A stretch of 64,000 bases of DNA. Source: Excoecaria cochinchinensis. Lineage: Eukaryota; Streptophyta; Magnoliopsida; Malpighiales; Euphorbiaceae. The translations under genes were made by a program, and so were the position numbers. The notes beneath the pieces were generated by a model. That model did not search any database. It had not been told where the DNA came from and worked only from the letters and a program-made list of their open reading frames with translations. Within the stretch, counting starts at the first letter, position 1. Each line of letters begins with the position of its first letter. The stretch is taken from positions 124,001 to 188,000 of the forward strand of contig CANTUQ010000298.1 of the NCBI GenBank assembly GCA_947683425.1, written 5' to 3'. Below, one piece after another: positions 1-10,400 of the stretch.

Positions 1-830
1 CTTCAGAAGAACGTAAAAATTCGTCAGATCACGACGAAGCCAATCCTCGACGCATTGTGACCGGCAGGCTCCCAGTACTTATTCCGATCAGGTTTTCCTG
101 AATTATTCGACCCGGATCCGAATTTCACCACTTTTGGCGATTTCTCGATTTCGGCGATTTCCCCTAGTATAATGCCTTCAGAAGCCCGTAAAAATTCGTC
201 AGATCACGACGAAGCCAATCCTTGACGCATTGTGACCGGCAGGCTCCCAGTAGCTATTCCGATCAGGTTTTCCTGAATTATTCGACCCGGATCCGAATTT
301 AACCACTTTTGGCGATTTCTCGATTTCGGCGATTTCCCCTAGTACAATGCCTTCAGAAGCCCGTAAAAATTCGTCAGATCACGACGAAGCCAATCCTCGA
401 CGCATTGTGACCGGCAGGCTCCCAGTAGCTATTCCGATCAGGTTTTCCTGAATTATTCGACCCGGATCCAAAATTTCACCACTTTTGGCGATTTCTCGAT
501 TTCGGCGATTTCCCCTAGTATAATGACTTCAGAAGCCCGCAAAAATTCGTCAGATCACGACGAAGCCAATCCTCGACGCATTGTGACCGGCAGGCTCCCA
601 GTAGTTATTCCGATCAGGTTTTCCTGAATTATTCGACCCGGATCCGAATTTCACCACTTTTGGCGATTTCTCGATTTCGGCGATTTCCCCTAGTATAATG
701 CCTTCAGAAGCCCGTAAAAATTCGTCAGGTCACGACGAAGCCAATCCTCGACGCATTGTGACCGGCAGGCTCCCAGTAGCTATTCCGATAAGGTTTTCCT
801 GAATTATTCGACCCGGATCCGAATTTCACC
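1..830. repeat. 175-bp edge variant with CCGAATTT
   Basis: Several monomers near the left edge read GGATCCGAATTT where the array consensus reads GGATCCAAAATTT, making them one base shorter. They are seen at about 115, 290, 640 and 820. I did not see this variant later in the window, so it is a local subvariant that probably extends to the left. Confidence 0.85.
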
Positions 831-1286
831 ACTTTTGGCGATTTCTCGATTTCGGCGATTTCCCCTAGTATAATGCCTTCAGAAGCCCGTAAAAATTCGT
901 CAGGTCACGACGAAGCCAATCCTCGACGCATTGTGACCGGCAGGCTCCCAGTAGCTATTCCGATCAGGTTTTCCTGAATTATTCGACCCGGATCCAAAAT
1001 TTCACCACTTTTGGCGATTTCTCGATTTCGGCGATTTCCCCTAGCATAATGCCTTCAGAAGCCCGTAAAAATTCGTCAGATCACGACGAAGCCAATCCTC
1101 GACGCATTGTGACCGGCAGGCTCCCAGTAGCTATTCCGATCAGGTTTTCCTGAATTATTCGACCCGGATCCAAAATTTCACCATTTTTGGCGATTTCTCG
1201 ATTTCGGCGATTTCCCCTAGTATAATGCCTTCAGAAGCCCGTAAAAAATCGTCAGATCACGACGAAGCCAATCCTCTACGCATTGT

Positions 1287-1379
1287 GACCGGCAGGCTCC
1301 CAGTAGCTATTCCGATCAGGTTTTCCTGAATTATTCGACCCGGATCCAAAATTTCACCACTTTTGGCGATTTCTCGATT
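1287..1379. repeat. Truncated 93-bp monomer, copy 1
   Basis: GACCGGC recurs after 93 bases instead of 176. The junction near 1379 joins TTCTCGATT directly to GACCGGC, deleting 83 bases. It is followed 70 bases later by a CCATTTTTGG variant. The same junction and the same follower occur at 3764 and 5794, so the deletion happened once and was copied. Confidence 0.95.
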
Positions 1380-3007
1380 GACCGGCAGGCTCCCAGTAGC
1401 TATTCCGATCAGGTTTTCCTGAATTATTCGACCCGGATCCAAAATTTCACCATTTTTGGCGATTTCTCGATTTCGGCGATTTCCCCTAGTATAATGCCTT
1501 CAGAAGCCCGTAAAAATTCGTCAGATCACGACGAAGCCAATCCTCGACGCATTGTGACCGGCAGGCTCCCAGTAGCTATTCCGATCAGGTTTTCCTGAAT
1601 TATTCGACCCGGATCAAAAATTTCACCACTTTTGGCGATTTCTCGATTTCATCGATTTCCCCTAGTATAATGCCTTCAGAAGCCCGTAAAAATTCGTCAG
1701 ATCACGACGAAGCCAATCCTCGATGCATTGTGACCGGCAGGCTCCCAGTAGCTATTCCGATCAAGTTTTCCTGAATTATTCGACCCGGATCCAAAATTTC
1801 ACCACTTTTGGCGATTTCTCGATTTCGGCGATTTCCCCTAGTATAATGCCTACAGAAGCCCGTAAAAATTCGTCAGATCACGACGAAGCCAATCCTCGAC
1901 ACATTGTGACCGGCAGGCTCCCAGTAGCTATTCCGATCAGGTTTTCCTGAATTATTCGACCCGGATCCAAAATTTCACCACTTTTGGCGATTTCTCGATT
2001 TCGGCGATTTCCCCTAGTATAATGCCTTCAGAAGCCCGTAAAAATTCGTCAGATCACGACGAAGCCAATCCTCGACGCATTGTGACCGGCAGGCTCCCAG
2101 TAGCTATTCCGATCATGTTTTCCTGAATTATTCGACCCGGATCCAAAATTTCACCACTTTTGGCGATTTCTCGATTTCGGCGATTTCCCCTAGTATAATG
2201 CCTTCAGAAGCCCGTAAAAATTCGTCAGATCACGACGAAGCCAATCCTCGACGCATTGTGACCGGCAGGCTCCCAGTAGCTATTCCGATCAGGTTTTTCT
2301 GAATTATTCGACCCGGATCCAAAATTTCACCACTTTTTTAGCGATTTCTCGATTTCGGCGATTTCCCCTAGTATAATGCCTTAAGAAGCCCGTAAAAATT
2401 CGTCAGATCACGACGAAGCCAATCCTCGACGCATTGTGACCGGCAGGCTCCCAGTAGCTATTCCGATCAGGTTTTCCTGAATTATTCGACCCGGATCCAA
2501 AATTTCACCACTTTTGGCGATTTCTCGATTTCGGCGATTTCCCCTAGTATAATGCCTTCAGAAGCCCGTAAAAATTCGTCAGATCACGACGAAGCCAATC
2601 CTCGACGCATTGTGACCGGCAGGCTCCCAGTAGCTATTCCGATCAGGTTTTCCTGAATTATTCGACCCGGATCCAAAATTTCACCACTTTTGGCAATTTC
2701 TCGATTTCGGCGATTTCCCCTAGTATAATGCCTTCAGAAGCCCGTAAAAATTCGTCAGATCACGACGAAGCCAATCCTCGACGCATTGTGACCGGCAGGC
2801 TCCCAGTAGCTATTCCGATCAGGTTTTCCTGAATTATTCGACCCGGATCCAAAATTTCACCACTTTTGGCGATTTCTCGATTTCGGCGATTTCCCCTAGT
2901 ATAATGCCTTCAGAAGCCCGTAAAGATTCGTCAGGTCACGACGAAGCCAATCCTCGACGCATTGTGACCGGCAGGCTCCCAGCAGCTATTCCGATCAGGT
3001 TTTCCTG

Positions 3008-4598
3008 AATTATTCGACCCGGATCCAAAATTTCACCACTTTTGGCGATTTCTCGATTTCGGCGATTTCCCCTAGTATAATGCCTTCAGAAGCCCGTAAA
3101 AATTCGTCAGATCACGACGAAGCCAATCCTCGACGCATTGTGACCGGCAGGCTCCCAGTAGCTATTCCGATCAGTTTTCCTGAATTATTCGACCCGGATC
3201 CAAAATTTCACCACTTTTTTAGCGATTTCTCGATTTCGGCGATTGCCCCTAGTATAATGCCTTCAGAAGCCCGTAAAAATTCGTCAGATCACGACGAAGC
3301 CAATCCTCGACGCATTGTGACCGGCAGGCTCCCAGTAGCTATTCCGATCAGGTTTTCCTGAATTATTCGACCCGGATCCAAAATTTCACCACTTTTGGCG
3401 ATTTCTCGATTTCGGCGATTTCCCCTAGTATAATGCCTTCAGAAGCCCGTAAAAATTCGTCAGATCACGACGAAGCCAATCCTCGACGCATTGTGACCGG
3501 CAGGCTCCCAGTAGCTATTCCGATCAGGTTTTCCTGAATTATTCGACCCGGATCAAAAATTTCACCACTTTTGGCGATTTCTCGATTTCGGCGATTTTCC
3601 CTAGTATAATGCCTTCAGAAGCCCGTAAAAATTCGTCAGATCACGACGAAGCCAATCCTCGACGCATTGTGACCGGCAGGCTCCCAGTAGCTATTCCGAT
3701 CAGGTTTTCCTGAATTATTCGACCCGGATCCAAAATTTCACCACTTTTGGCGATTTCTCGATTGACCGGCAGGCTCCCATAAGCTATTCCGATCAGGTTT
3801 TCCTGAATCATTCGACCCGGATCCAAAATTTCACCATTTTTGGCGATTTCTCGATTTCGGCGATTTCCCCTAGTATAATGCCTTCAGAAGCCCGTAAAAA
3901 TTCGTCAGATCACGACGAAGCCAATCCTCGACGCATTGTGACCGGCAAGCTCCCAGTAGCTATTCCGATCAAGTTTTCCTGAATTATTCGACCCGGATCC
4001 AAAATTTCACCACTTTTGGCGATTTCTCGATTTCGGCGATTTCCCCTAGTATAATGCCTACAGAAGCCCGTAAAAATTCGTCAGATCACGAAGAAGCCAA
4101 TCCTCGACGCATTGTGACCGGCAGGCTCCCAGTAGCTGTTCCGATAAGGTTTTCCTGAATTATTCGACCCGGATCCAAAATTTCACCACTTTTGGCGATT
4201 TCTCGATTTCAGCGATTTCCCCTAGTATAATGCCTTCAGAAGCCCGTAAAAATTCGTCAGATCACGACGAAGCCAATTCTCGACGCATTGTGACCGGCAG
4301 GCTCCCAGTAGCTATTCCGATCAGGTTTTCCTGAATTATTCGACCCGGATCCAAAATTTCACCACTTTTGGCGATTTCTCGATTTCGGCGATTTCCCCTA
4401 GTATAATGCCTTCAGAAGCCCGTAAAAATTCGTCAGGTGACGACGAAGCCAATCCTCGACGCATTGTGACCGGCAGGCTCCCAGTAGCTATTCCGATCAG
4501 GTTTTCCTGAATTATTCGACCCGGATCCAAAATTTCACCACTTTTGGCGATTTCTCGATTTCGGCGATTTCCCCTAGTATAATGCCTTCAGAAGCCCG
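3008..4598. repeat. 2030-bp higher-order repeat, copy 1
   Basis: This copy matches 5038-6619 at an offset of 2030. Shared rare markers are ATCAGTTTTCC (one T lost), CACTTTTTTAGCG followed by GATTGCCCC, the 93-bp truncated monomer, GCCTACAGAAG, CACGAAGAAGCC, GTAGCTGTTCCGATAAGG and CAGGTGACGACG. The period is 11 full units plus 93 plus 1. Older partial relatives of the same markers lie near 1380, 1851 and 2331. Confidence 0.93.
3671..3763. repeat. Truncated 93-bp monomer, copy 2
   Basis: This has the same TCTCGATT|GACCGGC junction as copy 1, 2384 bases downstream (13 units plus 93 plus 3). The monomer after it has private changes (CCCATAAGC, GAATCATTC), so this copy has diverged a little from the other two. 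Confidence 0.95.
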
Positions 4599-5037
4599 AA
4601 AAAATTCGTCAGGTCACGACGAAGCCAATCCTCGACGCATTGTGACCGGCAGGCTCCCAGTAGCTATTCCGATCAGGTTTTCCTGAATTATTTGACCCGG
4701 ATCCAAAATTTCACCACTTTTGGCGATTTCTCGATTTCGGCGATTTCCCCTAGTATAATGCCTTCAGAAGCCCGTAAAAATTCGTCAGGTCACGGCGAAG
4801 CCAATCCTCGACGCATTGTGACCGGTAGGCTCCCAGTAGCTATTCCGATCAGGTTTTCCTGAATTATTCGACCCGGATCAAAAATTTCACCACTTTTGGC
4901 GATTTCTCGATTTCGGCGATTTCCCCTAGTATAATGCCTTCAGAAGCCCGTAAAAATTCGTCAGATCACGACGAAGCCAATCCTCGACGCATTGTGACCG
5001 GCAAGCTCCCAGTAGCTATTCCGATCAGGTTTTCCTT

Positions 5038-6619
5038 AATTATTCGACCCGGATCCAAAATTTCACCACTTTTGGCGATTTCTCGATTTCGGCGATTTCC
5101 CCTAGTATAATGCCTTCAGAAGCCCGTAAAAATTCGTCAGATCACGACGAAGCCAATCCTCGACGCATTGTGACCGGCAGGCTCCCAGTAGCTATTCCGA
5201 TCAGTTTTCCTGAATTATTCGACCCGGATCCAAAATTTTACCACTTTTTTAGCGATTTCTCGATTTCGGCGATTGCCCCTAGTATAATGCCTTCAGAAGC
5301 CCGTAAAAATTCGTCAGATCACGACGAAGCCAATCCTCGACGCATTGTGACCGGCAGGCTCCCAGTAGCTATTCCGATCAGGTTTTCCTGAATTATTCGA
5401 CCCGGATCCAAAATTTCACCACTTTTGGCGATTTCTCGATTTCGGCGATTTCCCCTAGTATAATGCCTTCAGAAGCCCGTAAAAATTCGTCAGATCACGA
5501 CGAAGCCAATCCTCGACGCATTGTGACCGGCAGGCTCCCAGTAGCTATTCCGATCAGGTTTTCCTGAATTATTCGACCCGGATCCAAAATTTCACCACTT
5601 TTGGCGATTTCTCGATTTCGGCGATTTTCCCTAGTATAATGCCTTCAGAAGCCCGTAAAAATTCGTCAGATCACGACGAAGCCAATCCTCGACGCATTGT
5701 GACCGGCAGGCTCCCAGTAGCTATTCCGATCAGGTTTTCCTGAATTATTCGACCCGGATCCAAAATTTCACCACTTTTGGCGATTTCTCGATTGACCGGC
5801 AGGCTCCCAGTAGCTATTCCGATCAGGTTTTCCTGAATTATTCGACCCGGATCATAAATTTCACCATTTTTGGCGATTTCTCGATTTCGGCGATTTCCCC
5901 TAGTATAATGCCTTCAGAAGCCCGTAAAAATTCGTCAGATCACGACGAAGCCAATCCTCGACGCATTGTGACCGGCAAGCTCCCAGTAGCTATTCCGATC
6001 AAGTTTTCCTGAATTATTCGACCCGGATCCAAAATTTCACCACTTTTGGCGATTTCTAGATTTCGGCGATTTCCCCTAGTATAATGCCTACAGAAGCCCG
6101 TAAAAATTCGTCAGATCACGAAGAAGCCAATCCTCGACGCATTGTGACCGGCAGGCTCCCAGTAGCTGTTCCGATAAGGTTTTCCTGAATTATTCGACCC
6201 GGATCCAAAATTTCACCACTTTTGGCGATTTCTCGATTTCAGCGATTTCCCCTAGTATAATGCCTTCAGAAGCCCGTAAAAATTCGTCAGATCACGACGA
6301 AGCCAATTCTCGACGCATTGTGACCGGCAGGCTCCCAGTAGCTATTCCGATCAGGTTTTCCTGAATTATTCGACCCGGATCCAAAATTTCACCACTTTTG
6401 GCGATTTCTCGATTTCCCCTAGTATAATGCCTTCAGAAGCCCGTAAAAATTCGTCAGGTGACGACGAAGCCAATCCTCGACGCATTGTGACCGGCAGGCT
6501 CCCAGTAGCTATTCCGATCAGGTTTTCCTGAATTATTCGACCCGGATCCAAAATTTCACCACTTTTGGCGATTTCTCGATTTCGGCGATTTCCCCTAGTA
6601 TAATGCCTTCAGAAGCCCG
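5038..6619. repeat. 2030-bp higher-order repeat, copy 2
   Basis: This copy carries the same ordered rare markers as 3008-4598. It differs by a private 9-bp deletion near 6412 (TCTCGATTTCCCC), after which the offset becomes 2021, and by single changes such as TCTAGATTTC near 6056. Homology stops where the next monomer becomes a degenerate type G unit. Confidence 0.93.
5701..5793. repeat. Truncated 93-bp monomer, copy 3
   Basis: This is the same junction again, exactly 2030 bases after copy 2. It belongs to the second copy of the 2030-bp higher-order repeat. The following monomer has a private GGATCATAAATTT. Confidence 0.95.
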
Positions 6620-7445
6620 TAAAGATTCTCAACGAACGAAGCCAATCCTCGACGCATTGTGACCGGCAGGCTCCCAGTAGCTATTCCGATCAGGTTTTCC
6701 TGAATTATTCGACCCGGATCCAAAATTTCACCACTTTTGGCGATTTCTCGATTTCGGCGATTTCCCCCATAGTATAATGCCTTCAGAAGCCCCGCAAAAA
6801 CTTCGTCAGGTCACGACGAAGCCAATCCTCGACGCATTGTGACCGGCAGGCTCCCAGTAGCTATTCCGATCAGGTTTTCCTGAATTATTCGGACCCGGAT
6901 CCAAATTTCACCACTTTTGGCGATTCTCGATTTCGGCGATTTCCCCTAGTATAATGCCTTCAGAAGCCCGCAAAAATTCGTCAGGTCACGACGAAGCCAA
7001 TCCTCGACGCATTGTGACCGGCAGGCTCCCAGTAGCTATTCCGATCAGGTTTTCCTGAATTATTCGACCCCGGATCGAAAATTTCACCACTTTTGGCGAT
7101 TTCTCGATTTCGGCGATTTCCCCTAGTATAATGCCTTCAGAAGCCCGCAAAAATTCGTCAGGTCACGACGAAGCCAATCCTCGACGCATTGTGACCGGCA
7201 GGCTCCCAGTAGCTATTCCGATCAGGTTTTCCTGAATTATTCGACCCGGATCCAAAATTTCACCACTTTTGGCGATTTCTCGATTTCGGCGATTTCCCCA
7301 TAGTATAATGCCTTCAGAAGCCCGCAAAAATTCGTCAGGTCACGACGAAGCCAATCCTCGACGCATTGTGACCGGCAGGCTCCCAGTAGCTATTCCGATT
7401 AGGTTTTCCTGAATTATTCGACCGGATCCAAAATTTCACCACTTT
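6600..7445. repeat. Indel-rich junction zone between type A and type C
   Basis: About five consecutive monomers carry many one-base gains and losses seen almost nowhere else: GATTCTCAACGAACGAAG, CCCCCATAGTATAATG, GAAGCCCCGC, AACTTCGTC, ATTCGGACCC, GCGATTCTCG, GACCCCGGATCG and GACCGGATCC. The zone sits exactly where type A gives way to type C. It may be a real, decaying recombination boundary or poorly polished assembly sequence. Confidence 0.85.
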
Positions 7446-10400
7446 TGGCGATTTCTCGATTTCGGCGATTTCCCCTAGTATAATGCCTTCAGAAGCCCGC
7501 AAAAATTCGTCAGGTCACGACGAAGCCAATCCTCGACGCATTGTGACCGGCAGGCTCCCAGTAGCTATTCCGATCAGGTTTTCCTGAATTATTCGACCCG
7601 GATCCAAAATTTCACCACTTTTGGCGATTTCTCGATTTCGGCGATTTCCCCTAGTATAATGCCTTCAGAAGCCCGCAAAAATTCGTCAGGTCACGACGAA
7701 GCCAATCCTCGACGCATTGTGACCGGCAGGCTCCCAGTAGCTATTCCGATCAGGTTTTCCTGAATTATTCGACCCGGATCCAACATTTCACCACTTTTGG
7801 CGATTCTCGATTTCGGCAATTTCCCCTAGTATAATGCCTTCAGAAGCCCGCAAAAATTCGTCAGGTCACGACGAAGCCAATCCTCGACGCATTGTGACCG
7901 GCAGGCTCCCAGTAGCTATTTCGATCAGGTTTTCCTGAATTATTCGACCCGGATCCAAAATTTCACCACTTTTGGCGATTTCTCGATTTCGGCGATTTCC
8001 CCTAGTATAATGCCTTCAGAAGCCCGCAAAAATTCGTCAGGTCACGACGAAGCCAATCCTCGACGCATTGTGACCGGCAGGCTCCCAGTAGCTATTCTGA
8101 TCAGGTTTTCCTGAATTATTCGACCCGGATCCAAAATTTCACCACTTTTGGCGATTTCTCGATTTCGGCGATTTCCCCTAGTATAATGCCTTCAGAAGCC
8201 CGCAAAAATTCGTCAGGTCACGACGAAGCCAATCCTCGACGTATTGTGACCGGCAGGCTCCCAGTAGCTATTCCGATCAGGTTTTCCTGAATTATTCGAC
8301 CCGGATCCAAAATTTCACCACTTTTGGCGATTTCTCGATTTCGGCGATTTCCCCTAGTATAATGCCTTCAGAAGCCCGTAAAGATTCGTCAGGTCACGAC
8401 GAACCCAATCCTCGACGCATTGTGACCGGCAGGCTCCCAGTAGCTATTCCGATCAGGTTTTCCTGAATTATTCGACCCGGATCCAAAATTTCACCACTTT
8501 TGGCGATTTCTCGATTTCGGCGATTTCACCTAGTATAATGCCTTCAGAAGCCCGCAAAAATTCGTCAGGTCACGACGAAGCCAATCCTCGACGCATTGTG
8601 ACCGGCAGGCTCCCAGTAGCTATTCCGATCAGGTTTTCCTGAATTATTCGACCCGGATCCAAAATTTCACCACTTTTGGCGATTTCTCGATTTCGGCGAT
8701 TTCCCCTAGTATAATGCCTTCAGAAGCCCGCAAAAATTCGTCAGGTCACGACGAAGCCAATCCTCGACGCATTGTGACCGGTAGGCTCCCAGTAGCTATT
8801 CCGATCAGGTTTTCCTGAATTATTCGACCCGGATCAAAAATTTCACCACTTTTGGCGATTTCTCGATTTCGGCGATTTTCCCCTAGTATAATGCCTTCAG
8901 AAGCCCGCAAAAATTCGTCAGGTCACGACGAAGGCAATCCTCGACGCATTGTGACCGGCAGGCTCCCAGTAGCTATTCCGATCAGGTTTTCCTGAATTAT
9001 TCGACCCGGATCCAAAATTTCACCACTTTTGGCGATTTCTCGATTTCGCCGATTTCCCCTAGTATAATGCCTTCAGAAGCCCGTAAAAATTCGTCAGGTC
9101 ACGACGAAGCCAATCCTCGACGCATTGTGACCGGCAGGCTCCCAGTAGCTATTCCGATCAGGTTTTCCTGAATTATTCGACCCGGATCCAAAATTTCACC
9201 ACTTTTGGCGATTTCTCGATTTCGGCGATTTCCCCTAGTATAATGCCTTCAGAAGCCCGCAAAAATTCGTTAGGTCACGACGAAGCCAATCCTCGACGCA
9301 TTGTGACCGGCAGGCTCCCAGTAGCTATTCCGATCAGGTTTTCCTGAATTATTCGACCCGGATCCAACATTTCACCACTTTTGGCGATTTCTCGATTTCG
9401 GCGATTTCCCCTAGTATAATGCCTTCAGAAGCCCGCAAAAATTCGTCAGGTCACGACGAAGCCAATCCTCGACGCATTGTGACCGGCAGGCTCCCAGTAG
9501 CTATTCCGATCAGGTTTTCCTGAATTATTCGACCCGGATCCAAAATTTCACCACTTTTGGCGATTTCTCGATTTCGGCGATTTCCCCTAGTATAATGCCT
9601 TCAGAAGCCCGCAAAAATTCGTCAGGTCACGACGAAGGCAATCCTCGACGCATTGTGACCGGCAGGCTCCCAGTAGCTATTCCGATCAGGTTTTCCTGAA
9701 TTATTCGACCCGGATCCAAAATTTCACCACTTTTGGCGATTTCTCGATTTCGGCGATTTCCCCTAGTATAATGACTTCAGAAGCCCGCAAAAATTCGTCA
9801 GGTCACGACGAAGCCAATCCTCGACGCATTGTGACCGGCAGGCTCCCAGTAGCTATTCCGATCAGGTTTTCCTGAATTATTCGACCCGGATCCAAAATTT
9901 CACCACTTTTGGCGATTTCTCGATTTCGGCGATTTCCCCTAGTATAATGCCTTCAGAAGCCCGCAAAAATTCGTCAGGTCACGACGAAGCCAATCCTCGA
10001 CGCATTGTGACCGGCAGGCTCCCAGTAGCTATTCCGATCAGGTTTTCCTGAATTATTCGACCCGGATCCAAAATTTCACCACTTTTGGCGATTTCTCGAT
10101 TTCGGCGATTTCCCCTAGTATAATGCCTTCAGAAGCCCGCAAAATTCGTCAGGTCACGACGAAGCCAATCCTCGACGCATTGTGACCGGCAGGCTCCCAG
10201 TAGCTATTCCGATCAGGTTTTCCTGAATTATTTCGACCCGGATCCAAAATTCACCACTTTTGGCGATTTCTCGATTTCGGCGATTTCCCCTAGTATAATG
10301 CCTTCAGAAGCCCGCAAAAATTCGTCAGGTCACGACGAAGCCAATCCTCGACGCATTATGACCGGCAGGCTCCCAGTAGCTATTCCGATCAGGTTTTCCT

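Larger units (their letters stand above)
1..6619. repeat. Type A block (GTAAAAA, mostly CAGATC)
   Basis: Nearly all monomers here carry GTAAAAA at sites 21-27 together with A at site 36 (CAGATCAC), which breaks the GGTCAC arm of the longer inverted repeat. A few carry CAGGTC (about 713, 889, 4597, 4773). Single outliers are a GCAAAAA monomer near 540 and a GTAAAGA monomer near 2920. The block ends at a damaged monomer around 6610-6650. Confidence 0.9.
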
